Positions 36,755 through 44,696 of a stretch of 64,000 nt of DNA are shown here, in pieces. Below the pieces are notes generated by a model. It saw only the letters and a program-made list of their open reading frames with translations. It ran no database searches and was not told the DNA's origin. Each line of letters starts with the position of its first letter. Positions within the stretch are counted from its first letter, which is position 1. Both the position numbers and the translations under genes were made by a program. Source of the DNA: Bradyrhizobium sp. 170 (GTDB taxonomy: Bacteria; Pseudomonadota; Alphaproteobacteria; Rhizobiales; Xanthobacteraceae); assembly GCF_023101085.1 (NCBI RefSeq), contig NZ_CP064703.1, forward strand, positions 7,192,001 to 7,256,000. Direction: 5' to 3'.

Positions 36755-36949
36755 ATGCAAAAGCTACCGGAGGTCCCGGATCCCGAGCCAGAGAAGCAAG
36801 ATAGCGACACAAGCTCGGAACTATACAACGACGATCTCATTGCGCAGTTCAAAGTCCGCCTAGGGCAACTCCTGCGGGTTGGCCGGCCACGAAAGCGCCC
36901 GACCCGCAAGCAGAGCGACAAGTTAAACGGTGTGGGCAGGAATGACTGA
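36755..36949 (+). CDS. Small AT-hook-like basic protein
   Basis: 64 residues, ATG preceded by AGGAG with nine bases spacing. The N-terminal half is acidic (PEVPDPEPEKQDSD). The C-terminal end reads VGRPRKRPTRKQSDK, whose GRPRKRP core matches the AT-hook that binds the minor groove of AT-rich DNA. It lies 25 bp after the zinc-ribbon gene and may form a pair with it. Function unknown; a nucleoid or regulatory role is inferred from the motif only. Confidence 0.6.
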   Translation: MQKLPEVPDPEPEKQDSDTSSELYNDDLIAQFKVRLGQLLRVGRPRKRPTRKQSDKLNGVGRND

Positions 36950-37042
36950 CCGTCAATGCGACGTGATCGTCGGTCGGAACTCGCGATCAAAGCGCGGATG
37001 CGAGTGTCGGTGCGTAACGGGGACGCGTATCAAGAGCCGGAC

Positions 37043-37472
37043 ATGAAATTGTTCAATTCGTTCAATCGCGCGCTGCCGGCCGCCGGTCCACACCGCCGTG
37101 TATCACGACTCTTTCGTACGCGCGCCCCGGCGCGCGACCAGGCATCGGATCGGCGAGATCTCGACGCGATACGCGAAGCGATCGAGCACGCTCTCGCTTC
37201 CCTACGGCTTCAGAGACAGGGACTCTCCGAGAGAATCGCTCACGCGACTGCTGCCGCAGCCTTCGCGGCCGGAAATGATTTGTACGAACACCAAACGCGT
37301 GAGGCCGACGAAAACCAATTTGCTGCGGCGCTGGGAGGCCGAACTCATTTTAGCCGGCAGGAGACTGCAAGTCATCGACAAGAATATTAGCCACCTCGAG
37401 TCATTCCAGATCGCGTATCTCTCGGTCTTTCCCGAGGCGCTCCGGCTATCTCCTCGCGACACCCACGCCTAA
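37043..37472 (+). pseudogene. Small hypothetical gene split by a frameshift
   Basis: The first frame begins MKLFNSFNRALPAAG and reaches LYEHQTREADE. The neighbouring frame then continues plausibly as TNLLRRWEAELILAGRRLQV and ends with ISHLESFQIAYLSVFPEA at 37472. Removing one A from the AAAA run near 37309-37312 joins them as ADETNLL. The joined product would be about 142 residues with a helical C-terminal half. Not recognised as a named family. It could be a real inactivation or a homopolymer sequencing error. Confidence 0.5.
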
Positions 37473-37518
37473 TGCTACGCCGTAGCCAAGCCACTGCTTC
37501 CCTTTCGGCATTTAGGTG

Positions 37519-37605
37519 CAACTTGGTTGTCGGGACCACGTCAGCCCCGCGTCGTAGTTCGCAACGGTCGGTGTCGAGAGCGTAGTCCTCGAAGAAATAG
37601 CGCAC
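37519..37605 (-). pseudogene. N-terminal fragment of a winged-helix regulator (CadC-like/TolB-type protein)
   Basis: MRYFFEDYALDTDRCELRRG is the conserved beginning of OmpR-type winged-helix proteins fused to cyclase or TPR/TolB-like domains in rhizobia. After about 28 residues the similarity stops and the recognition helix is absent. A fragment from the middle of the same kind of protein lies at 61274-61440. Confidence 0.6.
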
Positions 37606-37913
37606 GCTACCGCTCCTTCGCCTGGCCGCAGATTTCCTTAGAGCGCTCTAGCCACGGTCTGGGCCGCGGAAAGAATAAGCCGCTGGGGAGAAATATGTAA
37701 GCCATATGTCAAGCAAGCCTTCCGATGTCTTGATACCTTATGCCGAGCAAAAGACGTCGGGAGAATGTCCAATGGATACGCCTTACAGTGTGGTTCGGTC
37801 GAAGCATACGATTGCGCCAGCGAGGCGCGTAGAACGTTTTTCTGGGCCGCTAACGTCGCAGCGCCGGCGCGCTGGGATGTGCTGCTGGTCCTGTTTTTCA
37901 GACCACCCCGCCC
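37606..37913. other. Gene-free stretch in decayed mobile DNA
   Basis: No frame on either strand is convincing between the regulator fragment and the integrase fragment. Confidence 0.35.
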
Positions 37914-38135
37914 CTAGTGTTGTGGAGATCCGCTGGTGCGCCGAAGCTCCTGCCTCGATTCGTCGGCGCCAAACAAATGCATCTGCATCCAACGCGTCCA
38001 TCGCTCGATGCCTCGCGGAAGATAGCCGTTAAGGAGCACCTCAAGCGACATGCCGAGATGGCCGTCTGCTTGCCATGGATCGGCACCTCGCTGCATTAAC
38101 CAAGTCGCCGCGGTATGCCGCAAGATGTGGGGCTA
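37914..38135 (-). pseudogene. C-terminal fragment of a tyrosine-recombinase integrase
   Basis: The minus strand reads [20 protein letters not shown] then [14 protein letters not shown], the RHTxATW and LGH-like blocks of phage/island integrases with the C-terminal nucleophile region. A stop codon precedes it and the catalytic N-terminal part is absent. It marks an old integration event between the polysaccharide operon and the GH16-RTX gene. No adjoining tRNA gene or attachment repeat was seen. Confidence 0.65.
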
Positions 38136-38263
38136 TGCTCTCTTAACATTTCACCGGAAGTTGATGGTCTCTATGAGAGGAGCTCGAGGCGATCGCCGCG
38201 ATCTGGCCTTGGTGTCTGAGTACTTCAAGCGCGTCGGAATCTCTTAAGCATGGCGAGGGTAAC

Positions 38264-39718
38264 ATGCCCGCACCAGCCAACTATTCTCTCGTGTTTGCAG
38301 ACGAATTTACTGGGCTGAATATTGCCAACACCACGACGGCAGCGGCCAATTGGTACACCGCTCAGCCCTGGGGCGGCGGCTTTGGCAGTGCTTCGTTCAT
38401 GCCTGTTGGCGTCGGCAGTTCTCCGTTCTTGATCGTGCAACAGGGCGGCGAGAGTGCCCTGCAGATCGAAATGACACGGAATGCGGCAGGCCCTCTCCAG
38501 AGCGGCCTCATCTCGAACACGTTTCCGAACGGAACGAGCACCACTCCGCAGGATGGTGATCCCTATGGGTACTACGAGGTCAGAATGTGGTTGCCCGCAG
38601 GCCAGGGCGTGTGGCCCGCCTTCTGGGCCATTGAGGAAGAGCGTCTCTCGACGACAAGAGATAATGTCTTTGAGATCGACGTGATGGAGCAGCACGGCAT
38701 CGCACTGGCCGATCGATATTCAAGCTCTTTGCACGACTGGAATTGGAACGGGACGGTCCTGGAAGGCCACACGAACCAATCCCATCAAAACCTCGTCGGT
38801 CAAGGTGTGTTGACGACAGGATGGCATACCTTCGGCGTCGAAATTAGGCCGGATACCATGACGTTTTCCATGGACGGCCACGCCCACTTTTCGCTGTCCA
38901 CGCCTGCCACGCTCAACACGGACCTGATGTTCATGATCGATCTGGCCGCAGGTGGCGGCTGGCCGATTGATCCTGCACTCGATCATCAGAAGCTGTATGT
39001 AGATTATTTTCGTGCCTATGAATTGGACCGCCTGGTGCCCGGCCCCGGTCCGGTGCTCGTCGGAACGAACGGCAACGACACTTTCATCGTTGATGTCGCG
39101 ACCACTGGAATACGCGAACAGCCCGGAGGCGGGTTCGATACCGTCATTGCCACGGTATCCTACACCCTACCCGAGAACGTCGAAAAGCTGCGTCTTTCTG
39201 GTTCAGGCCCCGTCGACGCGACCGGAAACAGCGGAAACAATCAGCTCTATGGCAATGGAAACGCCAATGCACTGTCGGGTCTGGCCGGCGATGATTATCT
39301 GTATGGCGATGCCGGCAATGACAGGCTGCTCGGAGGGAGTGGGAACGATAAGCTCTATGGTGGAAACGGGAGCGATCTGCTGATCGGTGGTCTTGGCATC
39401 GATCGGTTGGACGGCGAAGGCGGGGCGGACACGTTCCGTTTCGAAAGTATCGTGGAAAGCCCGTATTCTGCGCGGGACACCATTATCGCGTTTTCAGGGG
39501 TCGCAGGAGATCGCATCGACTTTAGTGCTGTTGATGCCAACACGCTGGTCAGTGGCAATCAAGTTTTTACCTTCATAGGATCGGATCTCTTTACCGCAGC
39601 AGGACAGCTTCGATTGAGCAACGGAATTCTGTCAGCCGACGCCAACGGCGATCACATGGCCGACTTCGGTGTGGTCATTGGCTCGGCGCATCTGGATCCT
39701 GATTACTTCATCCTCTGA
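38264..39718 (+). CDS. GH16 glycanase with RTX repeats, ExsH-like
   Basis: 484 residues, ATG preceded by GAGGGTAAC. Residues 5-260 are a GH16 domain with the active site FEIDVMEQHG (Glu137, Asp139, Glu142) and WPAFWAIEE. From about residue 315 calcium-binding RTX nonapeptides follow (GNSGNNQLYGNGNAN, GLAGDDYLYGDAGNDRLLG, GSGNDKLYGGNGSD), and the C-terminus resembles a type I secretion signal. No N-terminal signal peptide. This is the layout of rhizobial ExsH, a type I-secreted depolymerase of the cell's own exopolysaccharide. No type I transporter is in the window. It is separated from the main locus by decayed mobile DNA. Confidence 0.9.
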   Translation: MPAPANYSLVFADEFTGLNIANTTTAAANWYTAQPWGGGFGSASFMPVGVGSSPFLIVQQGGESALQIEMTRNAAGPLQSGLISNTFPNGTSTTPQDGDPYGYYEVRMWLPAGQGVWPAFWAIEEERLSTTRDNVFEIDVMEQHGIALADRYSSSLHDWNWNGTVLEGHTNQSHQNLVGQGVLTTGWHTFGVEIRPDTMTFSMDGHAHFSLSTPATLNTDLMFMIDLAAGGGWPIDPALDHQKLYVDYFRAYELDRLVPGPGPVLVGTNGNDTFIVDVATTGIREQPGGGFDTVIATVSYTLPENVEKLRLSGSGPVDATGNSGNNQLYGNGNANALSGLAGDDYLYGDAGNDRLLGGSGNDKLYGGNGSDLLIGGLGIDRLDGEGGADTFRFESIVESPYSARDTIIAFSGVAGDRIDFSAVDANTLVSGNQVFTFIGSDLFTAAGQLRLSNGILSADANGDHMADFGVVIGSAHLDPDYFIL

Positions 39719-39890
39719 GGCTTTCACTGCTGCGCGTGGACGGCAACGAGCCTTGGCATGCTGGCGCGGTAAGCGCCGTGGGATTCGTTTAATTTGGCAG
39801 CAGGCACAATCCGAATGTTCAACCGGTCGCGCGCAAAGAGAATCGGACGCTTTCACGTGACCTGTTGAAAGAAATGCCCTGGGTGAAGCT

Positions 39891-40634
39891 ATGTATCCAC
39901 GTTGGATCAGCCGGATCGGCGCTCCGCTCATTGCTTTTGTTTTGACCGTTGCGCCGTCGGTTTCGACGGTGCACGCCGTTGAGGATGCTCGCAAGGTGAG
40001 CGTGGTGTCCTTCGGCCTTTTCGGCGATCAAAGCGTGTTTAGAAGCGAGGCGACCGGCGCAGCACGGGTCGTAGCGGGCCGTTTCGGGAGCGCCCCGATC
40101 AACGTGCAATACAATTCGAAGAAAGGCGGAGGTGCAACGATTGAAGGCCTGGCCATGTCCTTGCAAGCGGCGGCCAACGGGATGGACGCCGACAACGACA
40201 TTCTCTTTTTGATTCTCACCTCACACGGCGCCCGCGCCGGCCTTGCAGTCAAAGCGGGCCGGCTTACGCAAACGCTCACGCCGTCTAATCTCGCCTATAT
40301 GCTCGCGCGGACCGGCATGCGATACAAGGTGGTGGTCATCTCGGCCTGCTATTCCGGGGTCTTTATCCCTCGTCTCGCGAACCCCGATACGCTGGTAATC
40401 ACCGCAGCCGATGCCGACCATCCATCGTTCGGCTGCCGGGACAAAGCCAAATGGACCTATTTCGGCAACGCCTTTTTCAATATAGCACTCCGGCAAGCTA
40501 AAAGCCTGAAGGACGCCTTTGTTGTAGCGCGCTCGCTCGTCAAAAAGCGAGAAGTGCGCGAGCGCTTCGAACCGTCGAATCCCTTAATGGCAGGCGGCGA
40601 AAACGTGCAGCCATTGCTCATTTCGCGTCCTTGA
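39891..40634 (+). CDS. C13-family (legumain/caspase-like) cysteine peptidase
   Basis: 247 residues with a signal peptide (WISRIGAPLIAFVLTVAPSV, cleavage near VHA-VE). The caspase-hemoglobinase fold is indicated by DNDILFLILTSHGARAGLAV with catalytic His112 and YKVVVISACYSGVFIP with catalytic Cys153. YNSKKGGGATIEGLAMSLQA and ITAADADHPSFGCRDKAKWT also fit bacterial C13 proteins. Expected to be a periplasmic or outer-membrane cysteine peptidase with Asn/Asp preference; the real substrate is unknown. It follows the GH16-RTX gene by 170 bp on the same strand. No strong ribosome-binding site is visible. Confidence 0.78.
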   Translation: MYPRWISRIGAPLIAFVLTVAPSVSTVHAVEDARKVSVVSFGLFGDQSVFRSEATGAARVVAGRFGSAPINVQYNSKKGGGATIEGLAMSLQAAANGMDADNDILFLILTSHGARAGLAVKAGRLTQTLTPSNLAYMLARTGMRYKVVVISACYSGVFIPRLANPDTLVITAADADHPSFGCRDKAKWTYFGNAFFNIALRQAKSLKDAFVVARSLVKKREVRERFEPSNPLMAGGENVQPLLISRP

Positions 40635-40749
40635 GCGACCGGCCGCCTTCGCGACGCCTGTCTGCCGAAAACCTCGTCCGTATCGATCTAATGACCGAAA
40701 CGCGCCGCATGTCTGCCATGGCACTCGACCGAAGCCGCTATTGCGCCCG

Positions 40750-40880
40750 ATGTCCGCTTTGCGCGCCAGAAGCGGTCGTTCGCCAGAGGGCAGCTTTTGA
40801 CATTTTCAGACCTGACAGGCCCGGCAAGCCATGTCTGTTCCAGGAGGGGAAAGCGGACTTCCCGGCTGCGCGCCCCGGAC
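40750..40880. repeat. Interspersed repeat, modules B and C together
   Basis: Module B here is nearly canonical: CCGCTTTGCGCGCCAGAAGC then GGTCGTTCGCCAGAGGGCAG CTTTTGAC at 40752-40801, with CCGCTT/AAGCGG as arms. Module C follows at about 40832-40872 (ATGTCTGTTCCAGGAGGGGA then AAGCGGACTTCCCGGCTGCG). Confidence 0.7.
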
Positions 40881-40990
40881 TTCTGAGTTTGACCCATCTC
40901 CGACATCACCCCGCCCGCAAGCCCTCACAGAACCGCTAATGCCCAACAAGGTAAGCTGGATTGTCGCTCGATTTGGTGGCGCGGAAGGAA

Positions 40991-41016
40991 GAAGGCCGCC
41001 AGCTAAGGCGGCCTTC
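40991..41016 (-). terminator. Strong hairpin terminator after the DUF1330 gene
   Basis: GAAGGCCGCC (40991-41000) and GGCGGCCTTC (41007-41016) form a perfect 10-bp stem around AGCTAA. Read on the minus strand it lies 24 nt after the stop at 41040 and is followed by TTCCTTCC, so it may end that transcript. Confidence 0.6.
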
Positions 41017-41039
41017 AAGCACGCCGATTGTCCGAACAG

Positions 41040-41426
41040 CTATTGAGGTACCCCCTCAACGGCATAGCTGCGGAACTTCGCCAGGCTGTTGCGGAGCGGC
41101 AGGAGGTCTTTGAAGGCCGCTGAATCGCGATACGCTTGGATTTTCTCAACGCTATCCCACTGTTGGATAACAACGCGTGCTTTCGGCGGCTCTCCTTCGA
41201 TTGTCGTGGTTTTACCTCCGGCGGCAAGGAACTTGCCGCCGGCCGCTTTGATGGCGGCCTGAGCCTTCGGGACGTAGTCCTTCACGTAGGTCTCCATGTT
41301 CGAGGGCTCGATTTCAACGACTTGGTATACTGGCGGCTTAGCCTGGGCATGAAGTCCCTCAACTGCGACTGCACCGAGTCCGAAGCCCGCCAGCATCGCC
41401 AATGTTACTGAATAGTGAGTCTTCAT
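41040..41426 (-). CDS. Secreted DUF1330-family protein
   Basis: 128 residues. Signal peptide (MKTHYSVTLAMLAGFGLGAV, cleavage near LHAQA). The remainder is a DUF1330 alpha/beta-barrel domain (YQVVEIEPSNMETYVKDYVP, ARVVIQQWDSVEKIQAYRDS). These ferredoxin-fold dimers resemble EthD/antibiotic monooxygenase-type proteins, but no activity is established. The signal peptide is common among rhizobial members. Stands alone, with a hairpin terminator behind it. Confidence 0.85.
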   Translation of the reverse strand: MKTHYSVTLAMLAGFGLGAVAVEGLHAQAKPPVYQVVEIEPSNMETYVKDYVPKAQAAIKAAGGKFLAAGGKTTTIEGEPPKARVVIQQWDSVEKIQAYRDSAAFKDLLPLRNSLAKFRSYAVEGVPQ

Positions 41427-42058
41427 GACGTTTCTCCCTGGTCGCTGTGAAAATTATTCGGTCGTGACGGCTCGCACGACCGTGCGATTTGCGAATGCAA
41501 AAAAGCACCGGCTAAAAAGACGTCGGTCTATTGAAGTGCGACGCCTGCCGACGGCATCGACGCTGCCAATACGAAACGGGGACTTCGGCACGCCCGGTGA
41601 CAGCTCGCGGACTAACTCGATGTCCGGTCCATTCAGCATACAACGTCGGCCCGATTGTCGGAAGAGTACAGGACCGCAAAGTTAAGTAGCCCTCGCCGTT
41701 CCAGTCTCTCTCGCTGAAAATCGCGGGGAGCTGGGTCTTCTGCGGTGCGAGGGTTGGCGACACACCTTGGATAACGATGTATGCGCGACGGCGACGTCTG
41801 TTTGTGGCACCTTTCGGACTCAGCGCGATGTCTGACTTGAGTCCGGAATGCGCTTCACAGCGGACATCGGCGAGAGAGCGGGCGAGACCGCGTGGGCGGC
41901 CCGCTGAGTGCCTTTCGATCTGCCGGGTATCTCGGACGCTGCCAACATGAATCGCCGCACGGGCGACCGGTCGCGCGGCCTCTGCAACGGCAAGGAAGCG
42001 GCAGATGGAACTGAACTGTCCAAGCTGTGGTAAGCTTAGCGGAAAGCAGGAGGCCAAT
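41427..42058. other. Gene-free stretch containing repeat module A
   Basis: No gene is supported. At about 41805-41870 the sequence GGCACCTTTCGGACTCAGCG then CGATGTCTGACTTGAGTCCG matches 48516-48570 (GGGCACATTTCGGACGTAGC then GCGATGTCTCAGTTGAGTCC). AGCAGGAGG at 42046-42054 belongs to the next gene. Confidence 0.5.
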
Positions 42059-42232
42059 ATGAACTGGATCAAATGTACCGATATGAACAAGCAGCCAATT
42101 TATGTGAACATAGAAAATGCGACGAGCATTTTTTGGATCGAAAAAGAGAAGGCATCCATCATCGGATTCCCCAGTGGAGGGGACAGCATAAAGGTCATCG
42201 AGCCACCCGAAGCTATCATCAGGGGGGAATGA
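42059..42232 (+). CDS. Small conserved-type protein, possibly FlbD-like
   Basis: 57 residues. AGGAGG followed by CCAAT before the ATG at 42059 is an ideal ribosome-binding site and decides the start over the in-frame ATG at 42005. Sequence MNWIKCTDMNKQPIYVNIEN, then TSIFWIEKEKASIIGFPSGG and VIEPPEAI. The pattern of G/K-x-IYVN, I-x-I, F-x-GG, V-x-E-x-P is reminiscent of FlbD/YlzI-type small proteins, but this is a loose resemblance. It is translated just ahead of a tiny ORF at 42234 with one base between them. Function unknown. Confidence 0.65.
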   Translation: MNWIKCTDMNKQPIYVNIENATSIFWIEKEKASIIGFPSGGDSIKVIEPPEAIIRGE

Positions 42233-42233
42233 C

Positions 42234-42354
42234 ATGCCCCGAGCTCTAAAGGTTTGGGCTGCCATTTGCCTACCTCTTCGGCCTTCCGATCGTACTTATC
42301 ATGTGGGTTGAGGACTGGTTTCCGATGCCGATCCTGCGGAACACGTCGCTATAA
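42234..42354 (+). pseudogene. Tiny membrane-protein ORF, apparently frameshifted
   Basis: An ATG one base after the previous stop starts MPRALKVWAAICLPLR and stops after 25 codons. In the adjoining frame LPFAYLFGLPIVLIMWVEDW then FPMPILRNTSL reads like a transmembrane peptide ending at 42354. The two share the bases around 42262-42275. A frameshift in a small membrane protein is the simplest reading; confidence is low. Confidence 0.3.
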
Positions 42355-42587
42355 GCCGCCGGTCCACATGATCAAGCTGACGAGTTTCCAGATCGGCGTA
42401 TCGCGCGAGCAGCGGATTGCATCAAGCGGGATGTTCCGGGAACGCTGGTGCGTCTTTTCACCGCGGGAAACGAATCCTGAGGCCCGGTAGCTGGCAAGGA
42501 TTGGATGTTGCAGCGCGTTGTCTATTGCTGTCGCGGCCTCTCAGGGACAGTCTGCCCAATTGGGGGCCGCGACGACGGGAGAGCAGA

Positions 42588-42728
42588 ATGAGCAAACCAG
42601 GTCTCGACGGACATCACCGCAACAAGGATGGCGAAATCAGCGGCAAGCACGGCAACACCCTTGTCCGCACGCTGCGTAAAGTTTACGGGCAGGTTTTGCG
42701 GCCGGGTATCCGGAAACCGCGAAACTGA
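42588..42728 (+). CDS. Small hydrophilic protein with GEISGKHGNTLVRTLRKVYG core
   Basis: 46 residues, ATG preceded by GGGAGAGCAGA. Its core (DGEISGKHGNTLVRTLRKVY) resembles a recurrent family of small rhizobial/phage-type proteins containing DGxI-x-KxGdTLVxTLRxxYG. Those I recall are usually longer at the C-terminus, so this one may be shortened (ends RPGIRKPRN). Function unknown. It lies in the small-gene stretch and may be of phage or island origin. Confidence 0.5.
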   Translation: MSKPGLDGHHRNKDGEISGKHGNTLVRTLRKVYGQVLRPGIRKPRN

Positions 42729-43061
42729 GTGAGATAATGTTTCATCTCAATGAGACCTCGTTAAGCTAACTCCGCCGCGATCACGAGACGGACCACTTGG
42801 AACACAAGATTACTCAGGAATCGAAATGATGGGCCTCGCTGTCGAGCTCGGGCGAAGAAATGACCCCCGTGGTCGGAAGCCCTCCATTGACGCCGGAGGA
42901 AGGCGAGCGCCTTCGAAAGCTAGCGTTGACGGGCATAAGTGTCGCCGCGATGGCGAAGCAGTGCACCGCAGCATGGCAGCGGACCGCAACCGAGACGCCC
43001 GGTTGAAGATAGTGGTGGCCAAGTCGCGTAATCAGGGGTTAGGGCTGAAGGCGAAGGGGAG
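42729..43061. other. Gene-free stretch upstream of the alpha-CTD-like gene
   Basis: No gene is supported; GAAGGGGAG at its end may serve as ribosome-binding site for the next gene. Confidence 0.35.
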
Positions 43062-43706
43062 ATGAAACAGGTCGGTGCCAGACACGATATCATTCGGGAG
43101 TGGCGCTCACTTCCGAAGGAACAACGACAAACGGACAAGCAGGCCGAAGCGTTCGCGATGCAGATAAAAGACAAATACAAATTCTCTAACGACAGCGCAA
43201 ACCCATATCAAACCGTCAGGGGTTGGCTGCTGAGTTACCTATCGCTTAACCGCGGGCTTGGAGTGAATGCCAAAGACAAAGGGGAAATGCCCTACGACGA
43301 GAAAAGCACCGATCCTGGCCTGTCTGCTGCTGAGCGAAAAGCTCTCAGAGTGCGGGAGGCGCAAGAGGCGATCGCCGACCATGAAGAAGCCCAGACAGCA
43401 TTCCATGAAAATCGGGAGCGCCTCCGCAAAGAACGCCTGGTTCGAGAGGCGACCGAGGGTCCGATGCTCGCTCCCACTCCAGAACTGCCGGACGATACGC
43501 CGATCGAACGCGTATTGTTTTCCACCAGGATCCAGAACGCTCTCCGAGCAGCCGACCTGAAAACCGTTGGCGAGGTGCGCGAGATATCGGACGAGACACT
43601 GATCAGCCTTCCGGATTTTGGAAAGGGATCGCTCTCTGATCTACGCAGGAAATTGGGACTGCCGTCGACGGACGGGGTTAGATCCTTGGGCAAAAAGCCC
43701 GCCTGA
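43062..43706 (+). CDS. Protein with C-terminal domain like RNA polymerase alpha-CTD
   Basis: 214 residues. Residues 1-65 (HDIIREWRSLPKEQRQTDKQ, NPYQTVRGWLLSYLSLNR) look like a helical DNA- or protein-binding domain; 88-130 are strongly charged and probably coiled coil. Residues 148-200 read PIERVLFSTRIQNALRAADL, then TVGEVREISDETLISLPDFG and KGSLSDLRRKLGL, the helix-hairpin-helix pattern of the alpha C-terminal domain. By alignment with E. coli alpha, Arg156, Asn159, Gly187 and Ser190 match the DNA-contacting Arg265, Asn268, Gly296 and Ser299, while Lys298 is Gly. The core, sigma and dimerisation parts of RpoA are absent. It could bind UP-element DNA or activators and alter transcription; this is inference. 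Confidence 0.65.
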   Translation: MKQVGARHDIIREWRSLPKEQRQTDKQAEAFAMQIKDKYKFSNDSANPYQTVRGWLLSYLSLNRGLGVNAKDKGEMPYDEKSTDPGLSAAERKALRVREAQEAIADHEEAQTAFHENRERLRKERLVREATEGPMLAPTPELPDDTPIERVLFSTRIQNALRAADLKTVGEVREISDETLISLPDFGKGSLSDLRRKLGLPSTDGVRSLGKKPA

Positions 43707-43782
43707 TTTGCTGATTTGACAATTCCCCGCCGGGTAGTTTTGTGCGTTTGCGCGGTGCCCGCCATGGCAGTTGGAGAGTGCG

Positions 43783-44085
43783 ATGCATAAGGCTACGACC
43801 TTCGAACACGGCGGCAAGGTCTACGAAGTTCGCGCGATCCCGACGTTAAACGGTTGGAAGGTTCGCATTTTCGTCGAGGGCATCCCGGCAACTGGCTTCA
43901 CTTATTCAGTCGACGCCGAAGTCTATCAAGATGCTGCGATCGATGGAGTGCCGGAAGATTTGGTGGCCGGGCTGATGGAAACAGCGGAGCGTGATTTTCG
44001 GCGCGGCCTTGCCCAGGAATTGGTGGCCGCCGAAGAGGCTACCGACGACGATATCGCGGCGGAAAACGATAAATTCAAACCATGA
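43783..44085 (+). CDS. Small hypothetical protein, acidic C-terminus
   Basis: 100 residues from the ATG at 43783, preceded by GGAGAG; the TTG upstream is part of that ribosome-binding site. The sequence starts MHKATTFEHGGKVYEVRAIP and folds plausibly as beta strands followed by a helix (AAIDGVPEDLVAGLMETAER) and an acidic tail (EEATDDDIAAENDKFKP). No known domain. It belongs to a run of small plus-strand genes of unknown role. Confidence 0.6.
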   Translation: MHKATTFEHGGKVYEVRAIPTLNGWKVRIFVEGIPATGFTYSVDAEVYQDAAIDGVPEDLVAGLMETAERDFRRGLAQELVAAEEATDDDIAAENDKFKP

Positions 44086-44225
44086 GATCACCCCCTGGCG
44101 CTCTAGCGAGATCCAGAAGCGGCCAGCTGACGCCGCGAATACCACCGGACGCGCAGTAGCCAAGCCCTCACGAGCGGCTTTCGCAGGTGCACTATTGCCA
44201 TCGACCGCAGGTTGCGGTCGGTCGG

Positions 44226-44283
44226 TTTGATTGTTGTCGGACGACCGGCTTGAACCGGCGCGCCGTAGGCGCATATTCCCGAG
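44226..44283 (+). promoter_or_regulatory. 58-nt leader, copy 1, before a small gene
   Basis: TTTGATTGTTGTCGGACGAC continuing to GGCTTGAAC and the hairpin GCGCCGTAGGCGC, ending directly at the ATG at 44284. It aligns without gaps to 44639-44696 (43 of 58 bases identical), which likewise ends exactly at a start codon. Confidence 0.6.
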
Positions 44284-44460
44284 ATGTCCGAATACCGACC
44301 CGCTTTCGTGGCGCGAAAAGGTAATCCCGGATTTGGCTGGGTGGTCGATGTTCTTTGGCCCGATGGCGAGACGGAAGTAGTAAAGGGTTTCGCCACCGAA
44401 CAACAGGCCGCCGAGTGGATCGCCAAACATTCCGAGGGCTGGCAGGGGAAAACTAAATGA
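44284..44460 (+). CDS. Small hypothetical protein (58 residues)
   Basis: 58 residues: MSEYRPAFVARKGNPGFGWV, VDVLWPDGETEVVKGFATEQ, then QAAEWIAKHSEGWQGKTK. The strand-strand-helix order with FGWVVDVLWPDGETEVV followed by FATEQQAAEWIA is a pattern common in small rhizobial proteins of unknown function. The start is fixed by the conserved leader that ends at 44283. Its stop overlaps an ATG (ATGA) that begins a 23-codon ORF. It is shorter than most gene callers report, hence easily missed. Confidence 0.6.
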   Translation: MSEYRPAFVARKGNPGFGWVVDVLWPDGETEVVKGFATEQQAAEWIAKHSEGWQGKTK

Positions 44461-44528
44461 GTTCTAAGAAATGGAATGATCCCCAACTCGACGCTGCTCA
44501 GTTTGCCATCGGTACCGCATACGGGTAA
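44457..44528 (+). CDS. Possible 23-residue coupled peptide
   Basis: ATG overlapping the previous stop (ATGA) opens MSSKKWNDPQLDAAQFAIGT followed by AYG and a stop. The overlap suggests translational coupling, but a chance ORF cannot be excluded. No family recognised. Confidence 0.25.
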   Translation: MSSKKWNDPQLDAAQFAIGTAYG

Positions 44529-44638
44529 CGCGGTCTGCACGGCCTGCGGGGCTGCGCTAGAGTCGTGGTGGAAAAGCACCCACGTTCCCTCATTCGAACT
44601 TGTCAAACGTCCGGACGGAAAGCCCGGTAGTAGGTCAG

Positions 44639-44696
44639 TTTGATTGTGGCAGGATGACTGGCTTGAACGGCAGCGCCGGAGGCGCATATTTGGATA
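44639..44696 (+). promoter_or_regulatory. 58-nt leader, copy 2, before a small gene
   Basis: TTTGATTGTGGCAGGATGAC through GGCTTGAAC to the hairpin GCGCCGGAGGCGC, ending at the ATG at 44697. Same length as copy 1. GGAGG lies inside this hairpin 14 nt before the ATG, so the ribosome-binding site could be sequestered. Confidence 0.6.
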
